NCBI RefSeq assembly: GCF_000721075.1
Contig: NZ_JOEQ01000037.1
Span: 53,979-117,978, forward strand
Length of the DNA stretch: 64,000 nt
Direction: 5' to 3'
DNA from: Streptosporangium amethystogenes
Lineage (GTDB): Bacteria; Actinomycetota; Actinomycetes; Streptosporangiales; Streptosporangiaceae
Position 1 is the first letter of the stretch, and each line of letters starts with the position of its first letter. Shown here one piece after another: positions 23,320 to 32,398 of the stretch. The notes under the pieces were generated by a model, which saw only the letters and a program-made list of their open reading frames with translations, was not told the DNA's origin and searched no databases. The position numbers and the translations under genes were made by a program.

Positions 23320-24156
23320 GTGTGGAGGGCGCTGCTGGTGGGCCGCTGTGAGTGCGGGTGGGACCGGCGAGGGATGCCGGACCTGGACCATCTTCAGCGC
23401 CGGTCCCCGCGACGCCGCCTGGTGGGCCATCTCGTCAAGGCCGTGGGACCGGTGCCGGCCTGGTGGTCGGGCGTCACGGTGACCTTCGCGATGGTCTCAT
23501 ACCAGGCCACCGAGCAGGTCCACAGCGCGGTGGAGTACGCCGGACTCGCGGGCATCTTTCTGTCCTGCTGCCTTGTCCTGGATCTGTGCGTAGGAGGGGG
23601 AGTCAAGCGGTGGAGGACCAACATCCGGCTCGCCCGGTCCCTGGGCTTCGAGAGCCGGATTCGTTCCGAAAAGCAGGAAGGCAGGATCGTCACCGCCGCC
23701 GACCTCAGCCCTGAGCACGCCGTGCTCCTGGCCCGCGCCCAGAGCGCGATCAGGTGTATCACCGGCTCCGCGGTGAACCAGGCCGGATTGCTCGACTCGC
23801 TGGACAACGCGTTCATCCTGCGCGAGCAGGAGTGGGAGATCGCCTGGAGGCTCGCCCAGATATCCCTGCTGGAGGATGGCCACGGGAGCCTCCAGGAGGC
23901 GGTGGACTCGGTCCAGAACAGGGTGGAGGCGCTGGAGGCCTACGCGTGCCACGTCGCCGAGGCCGACCTGGCCCACCGCGCCCAGGAGCGGCTCGACGCC
24001 GCTCTCGCCGCCCGGCCCTCCGTCGTTCAGGACCTGCTGGCGGAAACCGCGCGGGACCACCACGCCGTCAAGCAGATCCAGCGCCTGGACGAGCACGCCC
24101 GGACACTGTGCGAGGCCATCCGCGCCGACCTCGCCCCGAAAGCGCCCGGCTGGTAG
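23320..24156 (+). CDS. Membrane-anchored coiled-coil protein of unknown function
   Basis: This 278-residue protein (if the GTG at 23320 is the start; the ATG at 23374 is an alternative) has two adjacent membrane segments at about residues 45-95 (PAWWSGVTVTFAMVSYQAT; YAGLAGIFLSCCLVLDLCV). A soluble, strongly helical C-terminal domain with coiled-coil character follows (QEAVDSVQNRVEALEAYACHVAEADLAHRAQERLD, outlined). The arrangement suggests a hairpin-anchored cytoplasmic helical domain. I recognise no family or catalytic motif. It follows the TetR gene by 48 bp but need not be co-transcribed. Confidence 0.6.
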   Translation: MWRALLVGRCECGWDRRGMPDLDHLQRRSPRRRLVGHLVKAVGPVPAWWSGVTVTFAMVSYQATEQVHSAVEYAGLAGIFLSCCLVLDLCVGGGVKRWRTNIRLARSLGFESRIRSEKQEGRIVTAADLSPEHAVLLARAQSAIRCITGSAVNQAGLLDSLDNAFILREQEWEIAWRLAQISLLEDGHGSLQEAVDSVQNRVEALEAYACHVAEADLAHRAQERLDAALAARPSVVQDLLAETARDHHAVKQIQRLDEHARTLCEAIRADLAPKAPGW

Positions 24157-24587
24157 TCCAGGGCGAGGTCGCAGCTGAAGGTGGGACCGCATTCCTTCCA
24201 CCCGGGAGCGGGTGTCCGGTTAAGGAATTTAGTTCATTTTTGTCTTATTTGAGCCTGACATGGAGGGACACGGCGGGGAGCAGTATCCCGTGCTGACCGA
24301 TCCCGACACCGGTGATCTCAGCGGTCTCGGTGAAGTCAACTCCGTGCGGGGCCCGGGAAGCGATCTTCCAGGGCTCCGATCCACCCCAGCTCACACCCGC
24401 TCGTGAACACCCCACCCAGGTTGATGACCGCTATCGAGAGATTGGTGGCGGCCATCCGCGTTGCTGGGTGGCCAAACCAGGAAGACGCGGGTAAGAAGGG
24501 TTTTCGGAGTGCCGGTCGGAGTCCGCGCCGGATCCCGGTAGCGGGACCCGGGTTCGATATGCGGTTGTACGTGCCGTGCCCGTGCCG
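24157..24587. other. Intergenic stretch downstream of narI, no supported gene
   Basis: This 431-base stretch includes an AT-richer island at about 24220-24255 (TTAAGGAATTTAGTTCATTTTTG), unusual for this genome, which could hold a promoter. A 48-codon frame from ATG 24260 follows it, but it has no recognisable features and only a weak ribosome site. It lies between converging genes. I see no RNA gene here. Confidence 0.25.
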
Positions 24588-25319
24588 TCAGCGGGACGGC
24601 TCCCAGCCCCTGCGCGGGGCGCGGGTGCCGGTGGGCTGCTCGTCGCGGCTGCGGTAGACCACGTACGGCCGGGTCAGGTAGCCGACGGGTGCGGTGAGCA
24701 TGTGCACCAGCCGGGTGAACGGCCAGATGGCGAACAGCAGCAGCGCGCTGAGCGCGTGCAGCTGGAACAGCGGCGGCGCACCGGCCATCAGCGCCGGATC
24801 GGGCTGGAAGTAGAAGATCGACCGGAACCACGGCGAGATGGTCGTGCGGTAGTCGTAGCCGCCGCCGACGATGTTCGCCATCACCGTGGCGGACAGGCCC
24901 AGCACGATGGTGGCGGCCAGCATCGCGTACATCAGCTTGTCGTTGCGGGTGGTGGCGGTGAACACCGGGCCGACGGTGCGGCGCCGGTAGATCAGGATCG
25001 CCAGCCCGCAGAGGGTGGCCACTCCCGCGATCGTGCCCAGCGCGACCGCGATGACATGGTAGGCCTCCTCGCTGACGCCCACTGCCTCGGTCCAGCTCTT
25101 GGGGATCACCAGCCCGCCGATGTGGCCGAGCAGCACGACCAGGATGCCGAAGTGGAACAGCGGGCTGCCGATGCGCAGCAGCCGGGACTCGTACATCTGC
25201 GAGGAGCGGGTGGTCCAGCCGAACTTGTCGTAGCGGTAGCGCCACACATGCCCCAGCACGAACACGGTCAGCGCCACGTACGGCGCCGCCACCCACAGCA
25301 CCACGTCCAGTGCGTTCAT
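24588..25319 (-). CDS. narI: Respiratory nitrate reductase gamma subunit (cytochrome b)
   Basis: This 243-residue protein with five hydrophobic helices matches NarI, which anchors NarGH to the membrane, oxidises menaquinol and passes electrons through two b haems. Visible features are the N-terminal NALDVVLWVAAPYVALTVFVLGHVWRYR helix (outline), histidines in LFHFGILVVLLGHIGGL and in LFQLHALSALLLFAIWPFTRLVHML that match the haem-ligand positions, and a short basic C-terminal tail. The ATG at 25319 overlaps the narJ stop by 4 bp. It is the last gene of narGHJI. Confidence 0.95.
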   Translation of the reverse strand: MNALDVVLWVAAPYVALTVFVLGHVWRYRYDKFGWTTRSSQMYESRLLRIGSPLFHFGILVVLLGHIGGLVIPKSWTEAVGVSEEAYHVIAVALGTIAGVATLCGLAILIYRRRTVGPVFTATTRNDKLMYAMLAATIVLGLSATVMANIVGGGYDYRTTISPWFRSIFYFQPDPALMAGAPPLFQLHALSALLLFAIWPFTRLVHMLTAPVGYLTRPYVVYRSRDEQPTGTRAPRRGWEPSR

Positions 25320-25942
25320 CTGCTCGCCTCCATGACCGCGTAGGGTTCCAGTCCGACTTCCTCGGCCGGTGGACCCTGCGCCGCCAGCCGCAGCGCGGCC
25401 TCCTGGTCGCGCAGGCTCGCCGGGCCGAGCGCGGCCAGCACCGCGGCCACCACGTCGGTGTACGGCGAGGACTCGGCCTCCAGCGCCTTGCGCAGTAGCT
25501 CTATGCCCGCCCGGTTCTCGATCAGCAGGCGCCGGGCCGGCCGTACGGCGCCGCGCGCGAGGAACTCGCACACCACCGCCAGGTGGTCGGGCAGCTCGCC
25601 GTCGGCGAGCTCGAAGCCCGCGCTGCGCAAGGCGTGCTTGAAGCGCAGCAGCGCCGCGCCGCGCTTGCGGGTGTCGCCGTAGGCGTAGTAGGTCAGGTAC
25701 GGGCAGCAGCGTCGCTTGAGGTCGAACGTCGCCACGTAGTGGGCGGCCAGCTCGACCCGGCCGGCCGTCTCGGCGTGCTCCAGGAAGGCGGCCAGCCGCC
25801 TGCGGACCTCGCCTTCCGGCAGCCTGTCCACCGCCTCGGCCAGCACCCGCCGCTCGCCGTACAGCCGCTCGTCGGGGTAGCAGAGCAGCACCGAGGCCAC
25901 CATGTGGGCGGTGCGCAGCGCGCTCTCGTTCAGCGCGCTCAT
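25316..25942 (-). CDS. narJ: Nitrate reductase assembly chaperone
   Basis: This 208-residue all-helical protein matches the NarJ/NarW chaperone, which binds the NarG N-terminus and assists cofactor insertion and assembly. Visible family features are AHMVASVLLCYPDERLY near the start, the central segment HYVATFDLKRRCCPYLTYYAYGDTRKRG (outline; DLKRR..YLTYY is the NarJ signature) and PDHLAVVCEFLA. The ATG at 25942 follows TTCTCCGGGGGAAGTC on the minus strand. A 121-bp gap separates it from narH, longer than the other junctions of the operon. Confidence 0.95.
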   Translation of the reverse strand: MSALNESALRTAHMVASVLLCYPDERLYGERRVLAEAVDRLPEGEVRRRLAAFLEHAETAGRVELAAHYVATFDLKRRCCPYLTYYAYGDTRKRGAALLRFKHALRSAGFELADGELPDHLAVVCEFLARGAVRPARRLLIENRAGIELLRKALEAESSPYTDVVAAVLAALGPASLRDQEAALRLAAQGPPAEEVGLEPYAVMEASR

Positions 25943-26063
25943 GACTTCCCCCGGAGAACGGTCATGGACGCCGTCGACGTTGTCGCGGTTACCCGGATCA
26001 AGGAGATCGATCGTGTCTCCAGCCGTGCCGGGGCCGCCGAGGAGGCGGTCGCCGTGTGGACCC

Positions 26064-27728
26064 TCATGACTTCTCCTTCTTATCCCCGTCGCTCTTCGGG
26101 AACAGTCCGTCAGGGGTGCCCTTGCCGTCCCAGTTGAGGAGGTTGACCCGGCCACGCAGCTCGCCTGCCTCCGCCAGGTCACCGCCGCGCTGGCGTTCCT
26201 TGAGCGCGTGGAAGTTCTCCACCGCGATCGGGGCGGGCATGCCGGACGCCTCGCCGAACGGGCCGCCCATGCCGGGGCCGCCCTCGTAGTCGAGGCTGCA
26301 GCCGGTCGCCAGTTCCTCCAGTTGCGCGCCCTGTTCGGCGTGGGCCTTGGGGATGACGTAGCGTTCGTCGTAGGCCGCGATGGCCAGCAGCCGGTGCATG
26401 TCCCGGATGCCCTGGCCGGTCATGCCGACCGCCGCCGCGATCGACTCGTCGGGTTCCTGTCCGAGGTTGAGGCGGCGCATGTAGGAGCGCATCGCCGCCA
26501 GGCGGCGCAGCACCGACCGCACCGGCTCCGGATCCCCGGCGCTGAACAGCTCGGCCAGGTAGCCGATCGGGATGCGCAGCGCGTCGATCGCGCCGAACAG
26601 ATTGCCCGCGTCCTCGCCGTCGTGGCCGGTTCCGGACAAGACGTCCACCACCGGCGACAGCGGCGGGATGTACCAGACCATCGGCATCGTCCGGTATTCA
26701 GGGTGCAGGGGCAGCGCCACTCCGAACTCGAAGATCAGCTTGTGGATGGGGGAGCGGCGCGCCGCCTCCAGCCAGTCCTCCGGGATGCCCGCGGCGCGGG
26801 CCGCAGCGGCCACCTCCGGGTCGTGCGGGTCGAGCATCACGCTCTTGTGCGCCTTGAGCAACTCCTTGTCGTCGGCGACGGAGGCCGCCTCGGTCACCCG
26901 GTCGGCGTCGTAGAGGATGATTCCGATGTAGCGCAGCCGGCCCACGCACGTCTCCGAGCAGACCGTGGGCAGGCCCACCTCCACCCGCGGGAAGCAGAAG
27001 GTGCATTTCTCGGCCTTGCCGGTGCGATGGTTGAAGTACACCTTCTTGTACGGGCAGCCGGTCACGCACATCCGCCAGCCCCGGCAACGGTCCTGGTCGA
27101 CCAGGACGATGCCGTCCTCGGAGCGCTTGTAGATGGCCCCCGACGGGCACGACGCCGCGCACGAGGGGTTGAGGCAGTGCTCGCAGATGCGTGGCAGGTA
27201 GAACATGAAGGCGTTCTCGAAGTCGAGCCTGACCTGGTCGGAGACCTTGCGCAGCACGGGGTCGGACGGTGCCAGCTCTGGGCCGCCGGCCAGGTTGTCA
27301 TCCCAGTTCGCACTCCAGCTGATCTTCGTGGGCTCGCCGGTGATCAGCGAGCGGGGCCGCGCGACCGGTGTGTCGTCCTGTAGGGGGGCGGAGAACAACC
27401 GGTCGTAGTCGTAGGTCCAGGGCTCGTAGTAGTCCTGGATCGACGGCATCAGCGGGTTGGCGAAGATGGAGAACAGCTTCTTCAGCCGTCCCCCGGCCTT
27501 CAGCCGCAACCGGCCGCGGGCATTGAGCTCCCAGCCGCCCTTCCACTTGTCCTGGTCCTGGTAGGTGCGGGGGTAGCCCTGCCCGGGACGGGTCTCGACG
27601 TTGTTGAACCACACGTACTCGGTGCCGGCCCGGTTCGTCCACGCCTGCTTGCAGGTGACCGAGCAGGTGTGGCAGCCGATGCACTTGTCCAGGTTCATCA
27701 CCATGGCCAGCTGTGCCATCACCCTCAT
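26064..27728 (-). CDS. narH: Respiratory nitrate reductase beta subunit (iron-sulfur)
   Basis: This 554-residue protein is NarH, the electron-transfer subunit. Four Cys clusters are visible: CIGCHTCSVTC (residues 16-26), CEHCLNPSCAASCPSG, CRGWRMCVTGCPYKK, and CTFCFPR with a further CSETCVGR. The Trp in CRGWRMC is the usual replacement that leaves a [3Fe-4S] cluster beside three [4Fe-4S] clusters. The start ATG at 27728 follows GAGGTGAGCGGGCG. It lies 46 bp after narG. The C-terminal tail (KGTPDGLFPKSDGDKKEKS) is charged and variable, as usual. Confidence 0.96.
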   Translation of the reverse strand: MRVMAQLAMVMNLDKCIGCHTCSVTCKQAWTNRAGTEYVWFNNVETRPGQGYPRTYQDQDKWKGGWELNARGRLRLKAGGRLKKLFSIFANPLMPSIQDYYEPWTYDYDRLFSAPLQDDTPVARPRSLITGEPTKISWSANWDDNLAGGPELAPSDPVLRKVSDQVRLDFENAFMFYLPRICEHCLNPSCAASCPSGAIYKRSEDGIVLVDQDRCRGWRMCVTGCPYKKVYFNHRTGKAEKCTFCFPRVEVGLPTVCSETCVGRLRYIGIILYDADRVTEAASVADDKELLKAHKSVMLDPHDPEVAAAARAAGIPEDWLEAARRSPIHKLIFEFGVALPLHPEYRTMPMVWYIPPLSPVVDVLSGTGHDGEDAGNLFGAIDALRIPIGYLAELFSAGDPEPVRSVLRRLAAMRSYMRRLNLGQEPDESIAAAVGMTGQGIRDMHRLLAIAAYDERYVIPKAHAEQGAQLEELATGCSLDYEGGPGMGGPFGEASGMPAPIAVENFHALKERQRGGDLAEAGELRGRVNLLNWDGKGTPDGLFPKSDGDKKEKS

Positions 27729-27774
27729 CGCCCGCTCACCTCTTCCTGATCACCACGTCGGGTTCGCTCGTGCA

Positions 27775-30700
27775 TCAGTAGTCGACCTCCTGGCTGCGGC
27801 GGCGGATCACGGTGACCTCGTCACGCTGGTTACCGGTCGGCCCCAGGTAGTTGAACGCGAACGACAGCTGGGCGTAGCCGCCGATCAGGTGCGTGGGCTT
27901 GATCATCAGACGGGTCAGGGAATTGTGGATGCCGCCGCGTCTGCCGGAGGTCTCGCTCTTGGGCACGTCCACCACCCGTTCCTGGGCGTGGTACATGTAC
28001 ACGGTCCCGGCCGGCATGCGGTGCGAGACGATCGCCCGGGCGACCACGACGCCGTTGCGGTTGAGCGCCTCGACCCAGTCGTTGTCGCGGATTCCCGCCC
28101 GAGCGGCGTCGGCGGGGCTCATCCAGATGGTCGGCCCGCCCCGCGACAGGGTCAGCATCAGCAGGTTGTCCTGGTATTCGGAGTGGATGGACCATTTGGA
28201 GTGCGGGGTGAGGTAGCGCACGGTGATGCCCTCCTCGCCACCCTCGCCGATGCCCGGCTCGCCGAACAGCACGGTCATGTTCAGCGGGGGCCGGTAGATC
28301 GGCAGTGCCTCGCCGGCCTCGTGCATCCAGTCGTGGTCCAGGAAGAAGTGCTGGCGTCCGGTGAGGGTGTGCCAGGGCTTGCGGTGCTCGACGTTGATGG
28401 TGAACGCCGAGTAGCGACGCCCGCCGGTCTCGCTGCCCGACCATTCCGGCGAGGTGGTCACCGGCACCGGCCGGGCCTGTGTGTCGGCGAACGTGATCTT
28501 CTTGTGCTCGTCGGCGAGCCCGTCGAAGCTCGTGCCGGTACGGCGGGCCAGCGTCGCGAAGCCTTGAGCGGCCAGGCGCCCGTTGGTGGTGCCCGACAGC
28601 GCCAGGATCGTCTCGCACATGTCGGTGTCGCGGGCCAGCGACGGCCGCCCGTCGGCCACGCCGCCCCGTACAGTGCCGTTCATCCGGCCGAGCCGCCCGA
28701 TCTCACCGGACACGTCGTAGGTCAGGCCCTTGGTGGTGGTGCCCAGGGTATCCAGCAGCGGTCCGAGCGCGGCCATCTTCTGCGCGACCGCGCCGTAGTC
28801 CCGCTCCACCACGGTGATCTTCGGGAAGTTCTTGCCGGGGACGGGCATCGTTCCCGTGGCCCGCCAGTCGTCCACGACGCCATAGGGGTTGGCGAGCTCA
28901 TCGGGGGTGTCGTGCAGCAGCGGCACCGCCACCAGATCCCGGCGCACCCCCAGCCGGGGGCCGGCCAGCGCGCTGAACGTCTTGGCGATCGCCTGGAAGG
29001 CCGCGAAGTCGGTGCGGGTCTGCCAGGGCGGGTCGATCGCCGGGGAAAAGGCGTGCACGAACGGGTGCATGTCGGTCGAGGACAGGTCGTGCTTCTCGTA
29101 CCAGGTCGCGGCCGGCAGCACGATGTCGGAGAACAGCGTCGTGGACGTCATCCGGAAGTCCAGCGACAGCAGCAGGTCGAGCTTGCCGCGCGGCGCCTCC
29201 TCGTGCCATCGGACGTCGTCCGGCCGCTGCTCGGGTGCGGCCTCCTCGGCCCGCACGGAGGAGTCGGTGCCGAGCAGGTGGCGCAGGAAGTACTCGTTAC
29301 CCTTGGCCGACGACCCCAGCAGGTTGGCCCGCCACACGGTCAGCACCCGTGGCCAGTTGGCGGGCGCGTCGGGGTCCTCGCAGGCGAAGCCGAGCTCGCC
29401 GGCGGCGGCTTTGGAGGCGATGTAGGGGCCCGGATCCTGTCCGGAGGCGGCTGCCTCATCGGCCAGGTCCAGGCTGTTGCGGTCGAAGGTGGGGTAGGAG
29501 GGCATCCAGCCCAGCCGGGCCGACTGCGACAGCAGGTCGGCGGTGGCCTTCCCGGTGAATGCGCCGCCGGCCAGCGGTGAGGCCACCACGTCGGCGCTGT
29601 AGGTGTCGTACCGCCACTGATCGGTGTGCAGGTACCAGTAGGCGGTGCCGATCATCTGCCGGGGCGGGCGCGCCCAGTCGGTGCCGAACGCCATGTGCGC
29701 CCATCCGGTGACCGGGCGGCACTTCTCCTGGCCGACGTAGTGCGCCCAGCCGCCGCCGTTGACACCCTGGCAGCCGGTCAGCGTGGTCAGTGCCAGGAAG
29801 GAGCGGTAGATCGTGTCGGAGTGGAACCAGTGGTTGGTCCCCGCACCCATGATGATCATGGAGCGGCCGCCGGACTCCTCGGCGTTGCGGGCGAACTCGC
29901 GGGCGATCTTCACCGCCTTCGCCGCCGGCACGCCGGTGATCGCCTCCTGCCAGGCAGGCGTGTACGGCTGGCTCACGTCGTCGTAAGAGGACGGCCAGTC
30001 CTGGGGTGTGTCGCTCTGCTGCTCGCTCGTGTGGGTGGCGCCCATCGGCCGGGCCACGCCGTACTGGGCGAGCAACAGGTCGAAGACCGTGGTGACCGGC
30101 TGCCCGGCGATCTGCCGGACGGGGACACCACGTCGCAGCACCGCGCCGTCCCCGGCCTGATCGAAGCGGGGCAGCAGCACCGTTACGGTCTGCTCGCCGT
30201 CCAGGCCCAGCATCGGGTCGACGTCGCCGAGGTCAAGGTTCCAGCGGCCCTGCCCGGCCTCGGAGTAGCGGAAGCCGAGCGAGCCGTTGGGCACCACCGG
30301 CTCACCGGTGGCGGCGTCCAGCAGCACCGTCTTGAACGCCGCCTCGGCGCCGTCCTCGCCGAGGTCGGCCGCGGTCAGGAACTTGGCGGGCACGTGCACA
30401 CCGTCGCGCTCGGTCAGCGTCACCAGGAACGGCAGGTCGCTGTGGCGCTTGACGTAGTCGGTGAAGTACGGCACCTGCCGGTCGACGAAGAACTCCTTGA
30501 GGATCACGTGGCCCATCGCCATGGCCAGCGCCCCGTCGGTGCCCGGGTGCGGAGCCAGCCACTCGTCGGCGAACTTCGTCGCGTCACTGTAGTCGGGGGA
30601 GACCACGACGACCTTCTGCCCGCGGTAGCGGGCCTCGGTCATGTAGTGCGCGTCCGGGGTGCGCGTCACCGGCACATTGGAGCCCCACAGCATCAGGTAG

Positions 30701-31464
30701 GCCGCGTCCCACCAGTCGGCCGACTCCGGCACGTCGGTCTGGTCGCCGAACACCTGCGGGGAGGCCACCGGCAGATCGGCGTACCAGTCGTAGAACGACA
30801 GCATCGTGCCGCCGATCAGTGACACGAACCGGGCGCCGGAGGCGTGCGAGACCATCGACATCGCCGGGATCGGGGAGAACCCGGCCACCCGGTCGGGCCC
30901 GTAGGTCTCGATGGTGTGCACGTGCGCGGCTGCGATGATCTCGGTCGCCTCGTCCCAGGTGACGCGGACCAGGCCGCCCTTGCCGCGGGCCGACTGGTAG
31001 CGGCGGCGACGCTCCGGATCGGAGGTGACCTCGGCCCATGCCGCCACCGGATCGCCCAGTCGCGCCTTCGCCTCCCGGTACATCTCCACCAGCACCCCGC
31101 GGGCGTAGGGGTAGCGGACCCGGGTGGGGGAGTAGGTGTACCAGGAGAACGCCGCGCCGCGCGGACAGCCGCGCGGCTCGTACTCCGGCCGGTCGTCCCC
31201 GACGCTGGGATAGTCGGTCTGCTGCGACTCCCAGGTGATGATGCCGTCCTTGACGTAGACCTTCCATGAACACGACCCGGTGCAGTTCACCCCGTGTGTG
31301 GAGCGCACCACCTTGTCGTGGCTCCACCGGTCGCGGTAGAACGCGTCCGCCTGGCGGCCCCCGATCTGGTGCAGCGTCCGCAGGTCGTCGGAGACCGCTC
31401 CGGAACGCAGATGCCGGCCCAGCTTCAGAAGGGCGTCGTTGACCGGCCCGTCCATGCCCGCCAT
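27775..31464 (-). CDS. narG: Respiratory nitrate reductase alpha subunit (molybdenum)
   Basis: This 1229-residue catalytic subunit reduces nitrate to nitrite with a Mo-bisMGD cofactor. The N-terminus has THGVNCTGSCSWKVYV, the His/Cys set for the [4Fe-4S] FS0 cluster, followed by QQTDYP. Later segments RGCPRGAAFSWYTYSP, GAGTNHWFHSDTIYRS and HWDQWRYDTY-type signatures are those of membrane-bound NarG. The N-terminus lacks a twin-arginine export signal, so the active site faces the cytoplasm. The ATG at 31464 is chosen because AAAGGAG lies 9 bp upstream; a longer frame starts at 31521. It is the first gene of narGHJI. Confidence 0.96.
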   Translation of the reverse strand: MAGMDGPVNDALLKLGRHLRSGAVSDDLRTLHQIGGRQADAFYRDRWSHDKVVRSTHGVNCTGSCSWKVYVKDGIITWESQQTDYPSVGDDRPEYEPRGCPRGAAFSWYTYSPTRVRYPYARGVLVEMYREAKARLGDPVAAWAEVTSDPERRRRYQSARGKGGLVRVTWDEATEIIAAAHVHTIETYGPDRVAGFSPIPAMSMVSHASGARFVSLIGGTMLSFYDWYADLPVASPQVFGDQTDVPESADWWDAAYLMLWGSNVPVTRTPDAHYMTEARYRGQKVVVVSPDYSDATKFADEWLAPHPGTDGALAMAMGHVILKEFFVDRQVPYFTDYVKRHSDLPFLVTLTERDGVHVPAKFLTAADLGEDGAEAAFKTVLLDAATGEPVVPNGSLGFRYSEAGQGRWNLDLGDVDPMLGLDGEQTVTVLLPRFDQAGDGAVLRRGVPVRQIAGQPVTTVFDLLLAQYGVARPMGATHTSEQQSDTPQDWPSSYDDVSQPYTPAWQEAITGVPAAKAVKIAREFARNAEESGGRSMIIMGAGTNHWFHSDTIYRSFLALTTLTGCQGVNGGGWAHYVGQEKCRPVTGWAHMAFGTDWARPPRQMIGTAYWYLHTDQWRYDTYSADVVASPLAGGAFTGKATADLLSQSARLGWMPSYPTFDRNSLDLADEAAASGQDPGPYIASKAAAGELGFACEDPDAPANWPRVLTVWRANLLGSSAKGNEYFLRHLLGTDSSVRAEEAAPEQRPDDVRWHEEAPRGKLDLLLSLDFRMTSTTLFSDIVLPAATWYEKHDLSSTDMHPFVHAFSPAIDPPWQTRTDFAAFQAIAKTFSALAGPRLGVRRDLVAVPLLHDTPDELANPYGVVDDWRATGTMPVPGKNFPKITVVERDYGAVAQKMAALGPLLDTLGTTTKGLTYDVSGEIGRLGRMNGTVRGGVADGRPSLARDTDMCETILALSGTTNGRLAAQGFATLARRTGTSFDGLADEHKKITFADTQARPVPVTTSPEWSGSETGGRRYSAFTINVEHRKPWHTLTGRQHFFLDHDWMHEAGEALPIYRPPLNMTVLFGEPGIGEGGEEGITVRYLTPHSKWSIHSEYQDNLLMLTLSRGGPTIWMSPADAARAGIRDNDWVEALNRNGVVVARAIVSHRMPAGTVYMYHAQERVVDVPKSETSGRRGGIHNSLTRLMIKPTHLIGGYAQLSFAFNYLGPTGNQRDEVTVIRRRSQEVDY

Positions 31465-31562
31465 ATGGATGCACTCCTTTTTCTGGTATGAACCGGATAC
31501 CTCCGGCGTGACCGCCTTCATAGCCGCGAATCATCCGGGGAAACCCGAAAAGCAGTTGATGA

Positions 31563-31578
31563 TCGCGACCGGTTGCGA
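31563..31578. promoter_or_regulatory. 16-bp near-palindrome upstream of narG
   Basis: TCGCGACCGGTTGCGA is palindromic except for one base pair and lies about 100 bp upstream of the narG start, between it and the DevR-like boxes. It could be a second regulator site or the leader-proximal part of the promoter. No factor is known to me for this sequence. Confidence 0.3.
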
Positions 31579-31653
31579 CCTCCGCGTCGAGGGATAGGGC
31601 ACCGGATGCGGTGCGGCTTCACTCATCCTTGCCGGGGCTCTATCCCGATCTCA

Positions 31654-31688
31654 GGGTCCTTGGTCCCTTGGGATGGGCCCAAAGACCC
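31654..31688. promoter_or_regulatory. Paired DevR/DosR-like boxes upstream of narGHJI
   Basis: GGGTCCTTGGTCCC (31654-31667) and GGGCCCAAAGACCC (31675-31688) both fit GGGNCNNNNGNCCC, the core shape of the mycobacterial DosR (DevR) box GGGACTNNNGTCCC, and are offset by 21 bp, two helical turns. They lie about 190-225 bp upstream of narG. Paired phased boxes are typical for DevR promoters. This suggests hypoxia/NO or redox control of nitrate respiration by a DevR- or OsdR-type response regulator, whose gene is not in the window. Confidence 0.55.
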
Positions 31689-31783
31689 GAAAGGCCGCTC
31701 GTCGGCTCAGGTGGCCGACAGGACCACGCCGACCGACTGGACCAGCGGCGAGCAGGCTCCGGCCACCCCTCCGGGTAAGAAGG

Positions 31784-32197
31784 TCAGCCTGGCTGCTGCA
31801 GTCGTTGGCCGGAGACGTGCTTGGCGGTGATGACGATGAAGTGGTCACGGCTGCCCAGCGCCCACGGCGTCAGCGGCAGCTCGGCGAGCCGGGCCATCTC
31901 CCGGGGGTCGTCAACAGCCCGTGCATACCCCACGACCGTGACCGACCATCCAGTACGTTCCTCGGGGTCGAAGTCGTCGATCTCAAAAGCCACGATGGTG
32001 CGGCGGGTGGCGGAGGCCAGCTTGGAGCCGACCGTCGTACGGATGACGATGTCGTTGCCGTCGAGACAGAAGTTCACCGGCTGCACCGACGGCAGGGCGC
32101 GATCGGTAAAGACAATCCGCCCGATCGGGCAGGAGGCCAACAGGTGCATGCACTTCTCGTGGGAGAACACCTGCAGGCCGGCCGAGTCGAGTTTCAC
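31784..32197 (-). CDS. PNPOx-like split-barrel flavin-fold protein
   Basis: From the GTG at 32197 this is a 137-residue single-domain protein of the pyridoxamine-5'-phosphate oxidase-like split-barrel group: CMHLLASCPIGRIVFTDRALPSVQPVNF (outline), DIVIRTTVGSKLASA, IVAFEIDDFDPEERTGWSVTVVGYA. Such proteins bind FMN, F420 or haem, and several are members of the DosR dormancy regulon. The true start is uncertain: a frame without a stop extends to 32329, but the extra residues look non-coding and a DevR-like box sits at 32235-32248, so the later start is preferred. It lies between narG and narK, suggesting a link with nitrate or hypoxia physiology. Confidence 0.75.
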   Translation of the reverse strand: MKLDSAGLQVFSHEKCMHLLASCPIGRIVFTDRALPSVQPVNFCLDGNDIVIRTTVGSKLASATRRTIVAFEIDDFDPEERTGWSVTVVGYARAVDDPREMARLAELPLTPWALGSRDHFIVITAKHVSGQRLQQPG

Positions 32198-32234
32198 ACT
32201 TTCCAGCTTGCCGGAACGCTCGCTTCGGCGATTA

Positions 32235-32248
32235 GAGGCGAAAGTCCC
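32235..32248. promoter_or_regulatory. DevR/DosR-like box upstream of the PNPOx-like gene
   Basis: GAGGCGAAAGTCCC (reverse GGGACTTTCGCCTC) fits the GGGNCNNNNGNCCC pattern with one mismatch, and its GGGACTTT half is a strong match to the DosR half-site. It lies 38 bp upstream of the preferred GTG at 32197. Only one clear box is seen here. Confidence 0.45.
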
Positions 32249-32398
32249 GTGATAGATCCCCAATGCCGGGCGCTGAGGACCTATCACGGTCACCGTGATC
32301 GGAGCCGCTGTTCTTATGCTGAGGCTCATCGGTGACCGGCACCTCTCACCGCTTCTGAGCAGAACTGTGGCGGTTCGGAGCGGGGCTGGTCCTGGGGG

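Noticed and set aside
27601..30822. Long plus-strand frames opposite narG and narH
   Set aside because: Antisense shadows of strongly conserved subunits.
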